Below, piece after piece: positions 1 to 9,337 of a stretch of 64,000 nt of DNA (its first letter is position 1; each line of letters begins with the position of its first letter). The notes under the pieces are model-generated. The model ran no database searches and was not told where the DNA came from. It saw only the letters and a program-made list of their open reading frames with translations. Origin of the DNA: Axinella damicornis. Its lineage: Eukaryota > Porifera > Demospongiae > Axinellida > Axinellidae. Both the position numbers and the translations under genes were made by a program. The DNA lies in assembly GCA_963931865.1 (NCBI GenBank), contig OZ007508.1, positions 8,988,781 through 9,052,780 of the forward strand, written 5' to 3'.

Positions 1-60
1 ACCCAACCAACCCCAGCACGGATCGCTAATAGTATAAACGGTCTGGGAATGAGACTAGGG
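1..60. repeat. Partial TAGTCTCGTTCCCAGACC-type element end
   Basis: The stretch GGTCTGGGAATGAGACTA near 40-57 is the right-hand terminus of the fold-back family described at 34100 and 45336. The preceding CCCCAGCACGGATCGCT matches the flank and end of the copy near 45911-45930. Only the right end lies in the window. Confidence 0.5.
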
Positions 61-141
61 CAAGCCCTGTGAGGGCAGCGTACAATGTACATGTATGTGT
101 AGAATAATGTGTGCATGTGCACACGAGCACTGGGAGCTCAC

Positions 142-304
142 CTGGCTACCAACTGTGTCAGCATCTTCAGAGCATCCTCAGGGCAGCTGGCCAGGGAGAA
201 ACAGTTGGCCATGGCCACCTGAACTTCAGCAGGGGCAGATGAAATGTGTTCTGAAGGTAACAGATTGGTTGCTACAATCATCAGACAGTTCGTGATCACA
301 TTTT
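142..304 (-). CDS. Exon of an unrecognised helical-repeat-like protein (most 3' seen)
   Basis: Read on the minus strand, the segment is open for 53 codons between an AG acceptor (at 305) and a good GTGAGC donor (below 142). It encodes a helix-rich peptide that includes NVITNCLMIVATNLLPSEH and VQVAMANCFSLASCPEDAL, resembling an armadillo, HEAT or TPR-like solenoid. Its phase (2 bases in, 2 bases out) fits the small exon at 782-823. The gene continues off the left edge of the window. I do not recognise the product; a solenoid scaffold protein is a guess from the alternating leucine and alanine pattern. The plus-strand frame here has no splice support. Confidence 0.5.
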
Positions 305-781
305 CTTCCCAGCAGGTTGTGTGCAAAGAATGAGCCCCGTAGGTCCTCATATTGTTTTACGATTTCTGCAATTGTCCGTACAACTGTACATACTATGTAC
401 CCCAGGCATGAGTATGATGAGCTACTAGCCTCGTTCCCAGGACACGGCCTAGGAACGAGGCTAGATGAGTTACTTGCACCATGTGATATATCTGTCATTG
501 ATACTGAGGAGCAGGAATGAAGACGTGATGCTGATTACGAGCTGACTCCTGAAGTGAGCATGAGCTGCAAACAGTGATATGAGCCTCATTCCCAGGCTGC
601 ATTTCCTCTCCCTGCATGGCCTGGGAACGAAGCTAACAGTGGTAGTACGTGTCTATAACATAGCCAACTGAAGTGATGACAGCTGCCAGCCACCCAGGGC
701 TTTTCCACTATACTGCAAGTGATGAAAAGCTGGGTGGGGCCTGGGAACGAGGCTAAGGTGAGAGTACTGGCATGAGGGTAC

Positions 782-823
782 CTGACAAGGACAGAGCGGA
801 TGAGATGGAGGCATTTGTGCCCC
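782..823 (-). CDS. Small exon of the same minus-strand gene
   Basis: A 42-base minus-strand exon lies between acceptor CATTAG and donor GTACCC. In the frame set by its neighbours it reads about GTNASISSALSLS. Its phase joins 876-1001 (two bases left over) to 142-304 (two bases needed). The support is mainly splice-site and phase consistency, because a peptide this short carries little information. Confidence 0.35.
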
Positions 824-875
824 TAATGATAGTGACGGCAACAGAATACACGTTCATGTGCCCAGAGCAGGCAAC

Positions 876-1001
876 CTTTTCACGAGCTCCCTTGCAGCGT
901 CGGCACGGTTCAGAGGACCCATTATCTCCACCTCCAGGGTGTCCAGCGATGGGTCACTTCCCAAGTGGCACACTCTGCAGGCCTGGGGGAAGTAGCCGTA
1001 G
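876..1001 (-). CDS. Exon of the minus-strand helical-repeat-like gene
   Basis: On the minus strand, acceptor TTCTGCAG precedes an open frame reading YGYFPQACRVCHLGSDPSLD, followed by LEVEIMGPLNRADAARELVKR and a weak GTTGCC donor. The codons are rich in third-position G and C, unlike surrounding intron sequence. The phase with the upstream exon (1110-1186) is not perfect at this acceptor; an alternative AG a few bases upstream (GCAAG) would restore it. The product was not recognised. Confidence 0.45.
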
Positions 1002-1109
1002 CTGCAGAAGACTTGCTTGCACTTACTGGATGAGAAATTCTGTGTCTCCCTATATATTCTGTCGAATCAATCAATGCAGTGTGGGTGTGTCACAGCATAG
1101 AGTGCTTAC

Positions 1110-1186
1110 CGTGAGCAGCCATCAACTGCATTGCCTCTTCTGCCAGTCCCTCAGAGAGCAAGGCTCCGACAAAATGTAGCAAACAC
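1110..1186 (-). CDS. Exon of the minus-strand helical-repeat-like gene
   Basis: A minus-strand exon of 77 bases has acceptor CTCATAG and strong donor GTAAGC. It encodes CLLHFVGALLSEGLAEEAMQ followed by LMAAH, typical of an amphipathic helix pair in TPR or PPR-like solenoids. The neighbouring exon at 1254-1422 can join in frame if its donor is taken two bases into the GT tract. The product is unknown; a PPR-type protein such as an LRPPRC relative is one possibility that I cannot confirm. Confidence 0.5.
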
Positions 1187-1253
1187 CTATGAGAGAAATG
1201 GCTGCTTTGAAATGCATTGGGAGGTCATACACACTCTAGTCACACACACACAC

Positions 1254-1422
1254 CTTATCCATCTCCCATCCCTGAGCTAGCATGTCTTCTCTGACAGCCC
1301 TCGCTGCCTCTGCACTGCCAATCTTCACACAGCCTCATGATGGAGGGGTAGAGGGTGGGGTCACACAACCCAGCTGCTTAGCTTTCTCCCACAAGTCCAG
1401 TGCATCCTCGTACCAACCTTGG
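1254..1422 (-). CDS. Exon of the minus-strand gene with one in-frame TGA
   Basis: On the minus strand, acceptor CAG precedes a frame reading QGWYEDALDLWEKAKQLG, a helical-repeat-like segment. After a TGA codon at 1335-1337 the same frame continues as VKIGSAEAARAVREDMLAQG and ends at a GT-rich donor. Either the TGA marks a disrupted gene, or a very short intron near 1336-1370 removes it (an AG lies right at CATCATGAG), or it is an assembly error. The sequence on both sides of the stop looks equally coding. Confidence 0.45.
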
Positions 1423-2068
1423 CTGGGAGGGGGAAAAAGCTGTTTATCAGCAGTAGTGTTCAACATTCACACAATATCACATGCACCAATGTTTTGTGCG
1501 ATCGTTTGTTTTGGGTTGTTTCTATTACCCCTGAGGGGCTAACAAGGGCCTGGAGAAGGCACGGCCTAAGTCCCCCGGGACCGAAAGTTTAATGGCCCTC
1601 CAAAGGACATGAAGGTAACCAATTTCTTCTCAAATTTTGGGGGAAGGGCCCTAAAGGTGAAATCCAAGAACCTGGGGCCTAGATACACAGGACAGATTAG
1701 TCTCATTCCGAGGGGAGTCTGGGAACGAGACAAGGGACAGATTAGGTGCCTACGCCAAAATTCCCATACCCGTACCTACATCAATAGTTGTACTGCAAAT
1801 TTGTGCTGCATGCAGCGTCATTTCACATGCTACAGTTTATATTGGTCGAGCCGGTGTTGGTTCATGCAACTAAGATGTGCCTCGACCACCTCCACGTCAT
1901 ACTAATGGCTGGTTACAAATTACCTCGAAGCAGAGCTGGAGCAAGGTCCTGGAGCTGGATAGATCGAGTGAGTTACTTGCAACCTTGAAACCTCCGCTTG
2001 GGGTACACATGGGTGCTCTATAATTAGAATCGTTAGCGTGCGCACTAAATAGGATGTCTCTCTGCCAG
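1423..2068. other. No exon recognised; intron or intergenic, with one element end
   Basis: The stretch contains a degenerate element terminus near 1700-1727 (CTCATTCCGAGGGGAGTCTGGGAACGAGAC). No splice-bounded open frame could be supported on either strand. Confidence 0.4.
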
Positions 2069-2199
2069 GGCTCGAGATGATGATCGTATGAGCAAGCAGA
2101 GGAAGGGCCAGTCTTCGTCCGGCAGGACGTTCAAACTCATCCACCAGATCCTCACCATCAGTGATGTCAACTTCCACAAGCAGACCATCATTGTGAGCG
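2069..2199 (+). CDS. Plus-strand exon, product not recognised
   Basis: A strong acceptor (ATGTCTCTCTGCCAG) leads into a 131-base open segment ending at a GTGTTC donor. The peptide starts ARDDDRMSKQRKGQSSSG and continues RTFKLIHQILTISDVNFHK and QTIIVSG. Third codon positions are strongly G/C biased (for example ATC CAC CAG ATC CTC ACC ATC), which supports the plus strand over the overlapping minus frame, which lacks a proper acceptor. The family is unknown. It could belong to the same plus-strand gene as the exons at 3.8-5.2 kb. Confidence 0.5.
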
Positions 2200-2487
2200 G
2201 TGTTCACGTATGCCAAACTGGCACATTTCAGAAACCATTTTCTACCAAATTTTGCCGGGCATGTCAATTAAGCCAAAATTAGCAGAAACAGTACTCCTGT
2301 TCTGTAGGGTGACTGATGTGTCATTTCTGAACAAAATGGAGCAATGAACCATAGTTGCTAGAAGCAGCACTCCTGCAGCTGATAGTGACAGTGTACCGAC
2401 AGTACACAGTGAAGCCAGTAAAGATCAAGTCTCACTACAAGTCATGTACGCTAGTTGCCACTTGTTGTGGAGAGCTTCCTGCATGCA

Positions 2488-2594
2488 TGTCGTTCCCAGG
2501 CCTTCTACACCTCCAGTTTTTGATCGTTTACAGTATACAAAATTACTGTAAGCTGTCAAATACTGTTTGTATAGAAGGCCTGGGAACGAGGCTA
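2488..2594. mobile_element. Fold-back element, TAGCCTCGTTCCCAGGCC family
   Basis: The left arm CGTTCCCAGGCCTTCTA pairs with the right arm TAGAAGGCCTGGGAACG, with about 70 bases between. It is a short non-autonomous copy of the family described at 10943-11324. Confidence 0.6.
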
Positions 2595-3015
2595 TGGATG
2601 CAGTTACAGCAGACTAATATGCTAGGTAGGAAGGAGATATGAAGCTGGGATTTGCCATTGTGATCAGCATGAATGGAGCATTCCAATGGTGTCCATTTTG
2701 TCGTCGGGTGAATTTTGACCCAAAATCATGGATTATAGCCTTTGGTCGACTGCGACTTTTGACAAAAATGTGACCAAGATTAAAAATCATTTTAAGGACA
2801 TCACTTGAAAGCTCCTTTTATGTTGATCACAATGGCACTATTCCAAGCATCATATCTCAACATTCTCTTCCAAGTCTATTCTCCCAATGCCAATTTTGGT
2901 TCATTGGTCCATTTTGGGCAGAAATGGCACACCAGTCACTCTATGAGTGCTGTTAAATTGCCACATCGATCTCTTCCATCCAGGGTTATACCGAATTGAC
3001 GGTCCTCCCACTCAC

Positions 3016-3184
3016 CAACACTGGGAAGCTCTGGCGCCTCGCACTCAACTGCTGCAGCAGACATTGCCGCATTCTCCGGGTCACAGTTAATAGCAGCCAC
3101 AACTCCAACTACTCGTATTCTGACCCCACCCTCTCTATCTGTCCCCCGGATACAAAGAAGTAAGTCACCATTGAGAGGTATAGC
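3016..3184 (-). CDS. Minus-strand exon, product not recognised
   Basis: On the minus strand a 169-base segment is open for 56 codons and ends at a very good GTGAGTGGG donor. It reads AIPLNGDLLLCIRGTDREGG, then VRIRVVGVVAAINCDPENAA, and ends AVECEAPELPSVG. The upstream AG (CCCAAG) is weak, so the true start may be internal. It probably belongs to the minus-strand gene to its left or to an adjacent one. I do not recognise the family. Confidence 0.45.
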
Positions 3185-3284
3185 CTTGGGACGTGTTTGA
3201 GTCTGATTCCCAGGTGCCTAATTTTGTTGCTTGTGGTATGAAGATTGCCTGATTCCCAGCCCTCCCCTGGCCTCATTCCCAGAT

Positions 3285-3720
3285 CTCCCAGCCTCATTCC
3301 CCTGGCATCATCATTCCCAGCCTCATTCCCAGCCTCATTCCCAGCCTCATTCCCAGCCTCATTCCCAGCCTCATTCCCAGCCTCATTCCCAGCCTCATTC
3401 CCAGGTCTTCCCTGGCCTCATTCCCAGGTCTCCTATGACCTCATTCCCAGGTCTCCTATGACCTCATTCCCAGATCTCCCCTCACCTCATTCCCAGGCCT
3501 CCTCTGGCCTCATTCCCAGGTCTCCTATGACCTCATTCCCAGATCTCCCCTCACCTCATTCCCAGGCCTCCTCTGGCCTCATTCCCAGGTCTCCCCTGGC
3601 CTCATTCCCAGGTCTCCCCTGGCCTCATTCCCAGGTCTTCCCTGGCTTCATTCCCAGGCCTCCCCTGGCCTCATTTCCAGGCCTCCCCTGGCCTCATTCC
3701 CTGGTTGGGGGCGGCTTCGC
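3285..3720. repeat. Minisatellite of CCTCATTCCCAG units
   Basis: Nine perfect or near-perfect 12-bp units (CCTCATTCCCAG) are followed by longer units in which the same core alternates with GTCTCCTATGA, ATCTCCCCTCA and GTCTCCCCTGG spacers (24-30 bp). The core is identical to the terminal sequence of the TAGCCTCATTCCCAGG fold-back family. Open frames through it (PHSQ and ASFP repeats) are by-products of the period being a multiple of three. Confidence 0.9.
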
Positions 3721-3798
3721 CTCATTCCTAGACCCTGAGATCCTGGGAATGATGTTATTTGAGGCTCCACTCATTGACCAGGTGTACCTCTGTTACAG

Positions 3799-3890
3799 GC
3801 GCAACCTGGAGTACTGCGATGTGTCACCACGAGGCCATCCAGTCATGTGACAGCGACTGTGCCGCTAGCACGGTAGAGCTAATCGTCAAG
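3799..3890 (+). CDS. Plus-strand exon, possible PDZ-domain tail
   Basis: Acceptor CTGTTACAG precedes a 92-base frame that ends exactly at a GTGTGT donor. The peptide includes MCHHEAIQSCDSDCAASTVE followed by LIVK. A helix carrying EAIQ followed by a TVELIVK strand is how many PDZ domains end, but the core GLGF-type loop is not in this exon, so the assignment is tentative. The next exon (4021-4065) joins in phase 0. Confidence 0.4.
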
Positions 3891-3906
3891 GTGTGTGTGT
3901 GTGTGT

Positions 3907-3931
3907 GTGGAGAGGGGGGGGGGGGGGGGGG
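3907..3931. repeat. GT microsatellite running into a G homopolymer
   Basis: A short (GT)n tract is followed by about 20 consecutive G, just inside the intron downstream of the 3799-3890 exon. Confidence 0.9.
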
Positions 3932-4020
3932 CAGCAGATATATCTATAGCCCCTCACACCTCTCAGACGTGCACTGTGGGATTGAGGTACGTGTTTCACA
4001 TGGTTTGCTTGTCATTTCAG

Positions 4021-4065
4021 GACATGTATGACAGTTCCAGACGGCTGGAGGGGAAGCCCCTGCGG
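4021..4065 (+). CDS. Small plus-strand exon following the PDZ-tail-like exon
   Basis: Acceptor TTGTCATTTCAG is strong. Fifteen codons (DMYDSSRRLEGKPLR) run to a GTGATG donor, phase 0 on both sides. If the donor were skipped the frame would stay open to 4149 with a poor, intron-like composition. The protein is not recognised. Confidence 0.4.
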
Positions 4066-4180
4066 GTGATGATTGAGTTCTTAAAGCACTTCATTTTCTC
4101 TACAGAACTCTGCACATTTGGTTGGTTGGCATGTGATAATGTCATTTAGCCATTCCACCTCATGGTATGACATTCTGGTA

Positions 4181-4614
4181 GACTTCCCACGTCTACCCCG
4201 TTTTTTTCTGTTCTTTGGTTTGTGTTGACGGATGCGGAAGAGTGGCGCGGCGAAAAAGGGGGAAGGCCTGGTATTATCCATCACGTGATTGATGTCTGGT
4301 GGACATGGTGGGGGGATGGCCCAACCGCAAATACCAACCGCAAATAAGTTTCAAACTGGCCGACGAAGATGTGTAGGTCATCTGGGAGTCTCGACTAGCT
4401 GCGGAGCATTCGAACTGATCCAACTGGATGATGAACTGCTTCAGGATCTGCTGAAACGACTACGGGCCCCGCCCCCAATACGTCCACCTCGTGTCCACCT
4501 GACGTCACTACGTGATGAATGATACCAGGCCTTCCCCGTTCTTCGCCGCTCTGTGTATTATTGTCAACGCAAACCGAAGAACAGAAAGAACGGGGTGGGC
4601 CTGGGAACGAGGCT
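4181..4614. mobile_element. Terminal-inverted-repeat element ending in GGGCCTGGGAACGAGGCTA
   Basis: The left arm (about 4186-4275: CCCCGTTTTTTTCTGTTCTT, GGAAGGCCTGGTATTATCCA) pairs with the right arm (about 4500-4614: TGATACCAGGCCTTCCCCGT, AACAGAAAGAACGGGGTGGG). The outer right end is the canonical family terminus. The interior codes for nothing recognisable. Confidence 0.65.
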
Positions 4615-5144
4615 AACACAATGTATGGAGATGGCACAACCACTGTGTGTTGTGACTTTCCCAACTTAGTGGAGCAAATGCACTGTGAAGATAAGTAAGG
4701 ACTGAACTCCCATGTATGTTGAATTGGAGCGTCTTGGTGACAGGAGCCATGGTAGAGTGCTTGAAACTTGAAACTTGTAAATCAGTAGCAGCCCATGACA
4801 TGTGCCACTTACAGTTCTGGCAGTAGGCAATGCTATGAGTGGGTATGGTGTGGGTAGAGCTTGGTCACCAAACTACCCCATTATCTTAGAACCCACTATG
4901 CATGAGCGTCTCACGCTAGTGAAGCGCCCATCAAACCACTTGTACGTGTGCATATTACGTCATCCACGACGACAACATGATGCGCTATACGGTATCTTGG
5001 CTCCCAGTATGCATGTGGGTAGAAGTCATCAAACCAGGTTATGAATGTGACTTACCAGATAATATTCAACAGAACTTTGGGCGCTCGTCCATTGATCAAC
5101 AGAAAGAACCCCACACTTGTAATGAAAGTGCATTCTACTTGCAG

Positions 5145-5235
5145 ATCCCTGGCAGCTGCACCTCAGCAAGACTGGCAAGCTGTACTTCTTCAACAGCCAG
5201 ACAGGACAGAGCTTGTTTGATGTGGCTACATACTT
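5145..5235 (+). CDS. Exon with WW-domain-like sequence
   Basis: Acceptor CTACTTGCAG precedes a 91-base frame ending at a consensus GTGAGTA donor. The peptide reads DPWQLHLSKTGKLYFFNSQT followed by GQSLFDVATY. It has the first WW tryptophan, the TGKxYFFN strand and a GQS turn as in CEP164-type WW domains, but the second tryptophan position is Phe and the usual Pro is Ala. It is therefore WW-like rather than a confirmed ligand-binding WW. Parent gene unknown; it could join the plus-strand exons at 3.8-4.1 kb. Confidence 0.5.
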
Positions 5236-5647
5236 GTGAGTACCATAATTTTCATAAGGTACACGAAATAGTTTCACCAAGGGTGTATGGGATTTGTACC
5301 CTGAGCGCAGTTTATGTATTTCAAGCCCTCGGGAACACATAAAACAGCACTTGCCCTTGGGAGTGCACACTCCCATGGTTCAGGACTCGTACATAATGCA
5401 CACTAATTGCCAATTATGTTTTGATAAGAATACCTTAAACTGTTGCTTGGCAACCATACACCCCTAGCTAGGGTGTATGCTAAGATCAAAGGCTTAGTTG
5501 GATGTATGGCAGATACACTCTGTGGAGGTGCCTTTCATCCGCCCACACTCCATGGTACAAGTACTTGTTGCCTTTTCCACGATTGAAAGCGAACATTTTA
5601 CCCGCACAATTTTTGTTTGGGAAGAGGTTGCTACATCAATAGATTTT

Positions 5648-5650
<3 letters not shown>

Positions 5651-5741
<91 letters not shown>

Positions 5742-5755
5742 TGTGTGTGTGTGTG
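5651..5755. repeat. (GT)n microsatellite, about 100 bp
   Basis: An almost uninterrupted TG/GT dinucleotide tract, followed by GGGCGGGACTAGACC. The flanking sequence (TCAATAGATTTTAACG on the left, GTGGGATGTTCGTGGGGCGGGACTA on the right) recurs inverted at about 47274-47365, so the microsatellite sits inside a dispersed repeat. Confidence 0.9.
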
Positions 5756-5865
5756 ATGGTAGTGGGATGTTCGTGGGGCGGGACTAGACCAGTGACATGC
5801 GACCTCTGTGCTTCAATTTACTGAACCTCCGAAGAATGTACGAGAACATTGGAAATGGGCAGGAT

Positions 5866-6030
5866 CAGCTGGAGCTACAAGCGGATGCTATGGGGGAGCA
5901 GCAGTCAAAGCGGATGCAATTGGGCAGCAGCAGCAGAGGCAGATGCAATCGGGGAGCAGCAGTTGAAGCGGATCGATGCAATTGGGGAGCAGCAGCTGAG
6001 GCGGATGCAATCGGGGAGCAGCAGTTCTGC
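5866..6030. repeat. Tandem repeat, GCGGATGCAATTGGGGAGCAGCAG units
   Basis: About four to five imperfect units of roughly 33-39 bp share GCGGATGCAAT and GGGGAGCAGCAG. Overlapping frames in several registers are consequences of the repeat and are not annotated as genes. Confidence 0.8.
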
Positions 6031-6196
6031 ACAGAGAGCTGGGAGTAGCTGAACGAGCGAAGTGAGCGATACTTCCAGGCAGACACATTGCACACATACT
6101 GTCAAGAAGATCCCTAAAGACTCGAGCAATGAACGAACCAGATTATTCACTTCATTGTAAGGTACACCACAGTGTGAAGGTCGAAGGCCACTGATT

Positions 6197-6416
6197 AAAG
6201 TACGTAGTTGCCTCTTCCCTTGTCCCCTCCCAATTTTGTGTTTCCTTCTTCTTGGTGTAGAAATGTCCTAAGCAGCAGGCATTTCTGGTGTTGGAAGAAA
6301 GCCAATATTCCAGGATCTGTGTGGCCTGGAAGATGCGGATACTGGAACTGTCTCTGAGCATGACGAACTCACCAGATCGCATCTCTGTCACAAGATCGGT
6401 CAGATCCTTGGACAAA
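6197..6416 (-). CDS. Possible minus-strand coding segment, unrecognised
   Basis: On the minus strand the frame reads KDLTDLVTEMRSGEFVMLRD, then SSSIRIFQATQILEYWLSSN and TRNACCLGHFYTKK, with codon usage much more gene-like than the surroundings. There is a modest acceptor (GTCCAAG) at 6417 and a strong GTGAGT donor candidate after MRSG (about 6380), which would make the exon only 13 codons; a read-through exon to a GTACTT donor at about 6196 is the alternative. The overlapping plus frame is also open. Strand and extent are uncertain. Confidence 0.3.
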
Positions 6417-7440
6417 AACCATAGGCTAAAAGATCCTCTTTATGTGTTTACAGCTCAGTTGTTATCTATCCTTATTTCTATACTTTATGCTTGTGATTTC
6501 CCATTTTCTATGGTCATGATTGTTTTTGTTGTAATGTCTTCTCCTCATGAATGTGATCATCCTGCCTTTCATGTAGCAGACATATACATTGTAGGTCTCT
6601 GAATGAGGTTTCGGAGCCCAACATATTCAAAGCCATAACACTAAACTACTAGGTCTACGGAAATGCGTGTGGTGGCCTTTGTCAAAAATGTTTTGTCGAC
6701 CACGTATGTGTTGGTTGTAAGTTAGCGAGTGGGAATTCTGGGATCAAGAAAACTGTGACAATAATCAACATGCAGACCATCAACTTTTCTCAGCTGCAAA
6801 GGAGGTGTGGCTACGTTTCCCTTTGAACTTGTAATTTGAGAGCTTCAGAAGAGACTGCTCAAGTGATCAAGGACATTTTTGTGTGGACCAAAATCCTTGT
6901 CACAGTGCTTCTACAGGTTAGCTACAAGGCTACAATATGACTTATGAACTCGACCTATCATAATTATGCATCTCTTCAACAACACATTGACAATGCCATA
7001 AATAGCTACTGTGACCATGGTGGCTGTCTCTGTAGGTTATCAATTCTTTCCTAAGCATACAGGACAGTTGACATCTTCCTGCCTTCTTTACTTTCCCTGC
7101 CTCTCCTCGATCTCCCACTCTCTTTCTTCGCTTACCTTCGACCAGATGGACTACTAAACAGAATCGGAGTCTCAAGCCCAAATGAACAACCCCAGACGCC
7201 AAGCCTTGTCAAACGTTTTCCCAAGCGTCATGGGGTCTAGCTAGGCACCATCCTACTTGCCTGTGGAACCCATTCGTAGTCAACTGCAAGGGCAGCAACA
7301 GAGGGAGCGCCAATGGCAGAGGCCTACCAGAGGAGGCCAACGGCATCGGTGACCGAAGAAAAACGACAGAGACAGAATCACGCTCATCACAATCCACAGT
7401 TTACGCGTGACCAGGGAGTTACCCGCCAAATTTGAACAGC
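6417..7440. other. No feature recognised
   Basis: About 1 kb with short, unconvincing frames. The pyrimidine-rich stretch around 7070-7140 (CTTCCTGCCTTCTTTACTTT) could be part of an intron. No fold-back element termini were found. Confidence 0.3.
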
Positions 7441-7453
7441 TCGCGGATGCCGA

Positions 7454-7560
7454 CCAATCAGATCACTGCGTTGCCGGAGCGTGCACGCCGGCTTGCACGC
7501 GTTTGCAGGCAGGCTCTGCGAGTATATAAACCGAGTCCAGTGTGTCCAAGCCATTCGGGT
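7454..7560 (+). promoter_or_regulatory. CCAAT and TATA box promoter-like segment
   Basis: GACCAATCAG (CCAAT box, 7454-7458) lies about 70 bp upstream of AGTATATAAACC (TATA box, 7523-7530), in a GC-rich context with GCACGC motifs. The spacing matches a canonical RNA polymerase II promoter, predicting a start near 7553-7560. No clear coding sequence begins immediately downstream (a G-rich minisatellite starts at about 7660), so the transcript could have a non-coding first exon or the promoter could belong to a repeat. Confidence 0.5.
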
Positions 7561-7659
7561 TAGGTTTAGCTCGGGTGAGGTTTAGGTGAGGTGAGCCCTC
7601 ACCCTAACTTTACCCTTGCTGAACCTTTCACCGCCAGGGTAAGTTCGGGTATAGATAGC

Positions 7660-7870
7660 GGGGGTGGGGCTGGGGTGGGAGCATGGGAGGGAGGGAGCAT
7701 GGTAGGGTGGGAGCATGGGAGGGTGGGAGCATGGGGGTGGGTGCATGAGGGTAGGGAGCATGGGAGGGTGGGAGCATAGGAGGGTGGGAGCATAGGGGTG
7801 CATGAGGGTGGGTGCGGGGCTGGGGTGCATGGGGTTGTGGCTTGGGTGGTGGGGTTCATGCAAGTTGGGG
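7660..7870. repeat. G-rich minisatellite, GGGAGCATGGGAGGGT units
   Basis: Imperfect 14-17 bp units (GGGAGCATGGGAGGGTG, GGTGCATGAGG) are repeated about a dozen times. The strand asymmetry (G-rich on plus, with runs of GGG) suggests G-quadruplex potential. Confidence 0.85.
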
Positions 7871-8211
7871 TTTGCTGTTATGACTACAGCTGGATGACTA
7901 TTGTTTGAACAACAATATTGTAAGTGCTGAACTCATGGTTTCATACTAATCTTGTTTTGTTTATTTGCCTGAACATTGTCATCGATGAGCAATATTATTC
8001 CATATCTGTAGCTGCGTAAGTCCAAGGAGCCCCCTCCATGCATTCTATGAAATATTATATATACCAGGAGAAGAGGAGGTCATTGAAATGCAGTCAAATT
8101 TGGGGTACAGACACAATTACTTTACTAGAATATACATCGTCACTTGCTTGAACAATGAATTGTGCAAAACGTTGCATTTTGGTATTCTAGAAAGCTCTTC
8201 CTGTGCTTAGT

Positions 8212-8250
8212 GGTCGTTCCCAGGCTGCAAATGCCGACTGGGAACGAGGT
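8212..8250. repeat. Short inverted repeat with GTTCCCAGG/CTGGGAACGAGG ends
   Basis: GTCGTTCCCAGGCTGCAAAT is followed by GCCGACTGGGAACGAGGTTA, a short relic of the TAGCCTCGTTCCCAGGCC family. Confidence 0.5.
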
Positions 8251-8326
8251 TAGCGCCGGCCGCCATTGGCCGCATGCGCATAGTATGGCGTCAGTCAATT
8301 CGATCCTGTTTTCTTGTTTCAGAGTC

Positions 8327-8422
8327 ATGGCGGATTCCCCCTCGACTGTATCCGACCAGAGAGTGGAGACGGTGGTTTGCTTGAGAATGAATTTTGTACA
8401 TCAGGCGTTTCCAACGTCGAAG
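8327..8422 (+). CDS. Possible first coding exon
   Basis: An ATG at 8327 opens 32 codons beginning MADSPSTVSDQRVETVVCLR and ending PTSK at a GTTGTT donor. Upstream lies a GC-rich segment with an NRF1-like CGCATGCGCA (about 8272-8281), the same type of motif as upstream of the FUBP start codon at 46359. Met-Ala-Asp with acidic and serine residues is a common animal protein start. The following exon was not found, and the ATG context could instead be part of a repeat. Confidence 0.35.
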
Positions 8423-9335
8423 GTTGTTTGCAATATACCTGCATCAGGTTGGCTCAAATTTCATCATTGAGGAATATAATGCTCTGAGGGTTTATGGTAA
8501 ATATTGGGGCCCTTCAGGTATACAGCACACATTTACAACTACCCATCTGTTCTGGAGAAACAGTGTACCACATTTAGTCTCTATCCTGTAGACCCATAAT
8601 GCAATTTGCGTTGCTCTCCTCGACTTTTGTCAGACACTCGCGGGTAACGCGGCACGGCACAGCGATTTGCCGTGTCTAGTTGCTGGCGACACTGAAAAGT
8701 CTGGAGAAAAATCATTTCCCTGATGTCATTCGCAATCAACGCTTCTGATTCGTTAGGTCAACATTCCGACCTGGGGACAACTCGAATGTAAGATGGTGCG
8801 CAGACCCTTTCCTCCTCCCCCGCGCGAAGGGTTCCGAGACTAAGTCACAGCTGCTTCCTTGGCGCATATTGTCCCTGTATACTAAAGAAGGGGTCGAGTT
8901 GCTACGCATTCTTATTCTTCTGTATATTATCGGGTCAAGGGCAAAATGTGTGCGCGGTCAATTGGTCAATGGCTGAAATACAGTGCAGTCAAACGGTCAA
9001 GAGCCTTTTTGTGATGCAGTCAAGTGCAAACGTGACAGTATGCGACATTATACATATTTCATTATAGGAGGAGGTTCATGTAACTGTGTATTCTAATTTC
9101 CACTGTGCAGCTACCATCAGCAAAGTGTACGGTGGTTTGTGAGTGGTAATCTGAAGTATGAGCATGTGGCCTCATCTGGTGTCTTGCTCAGACACTGTTG
9201 AGTTGGGTCAGGGTTGGGCAACATCGTGTTCATAGCCCTCTATTCCTGGGACTGTCGGTGACCTTCCATGTCTGGCAGACACTGTTGAGTTGTGTCAGCA
9301 GGAGGTGTGGGTGGATGTCATCCACAGGGTGTCAA
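8423..9335. other. No feature recognised
   Basis: There are no recognised exons or element ends. A short internal repeat (TGTCTTGCTCAGACACTGTTGAGTTG and CTGGCAGACACTGTTGAGTTG, about 9180 and 9270) is present. Confidence 0.3.
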
Positions 9336-9337
9336 TA

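Noticed and set aside
2088..2282. The opposite-strand (minus) frame overlapping the 2069-2199 exon
   Set aside because: The minus frame lacks an AG acceptor and a usable donor, while the plus exon has both and a G/C-biased third position.
3245..3850. 201-codon open frame rich in SFPGLP repeats
   Set aside because: It is a consequence of the 12-bp minisatellite (period a multiple of three) and is open in several frames; it is not a gene.
5797..6150. Several overlapping 60-83 codon frames
   Set aside because: They are frames of the GCGGATGCAAT...GGAGCAGCAG tandem repeat and have no conserved content.
7554..7625. Telomere-like GGGTTAGGTTTAG sequence
   Set aside because: There are only a few irregular GTTAGG-type units, not a regular array; it is more likely chance in a G-rich tract.
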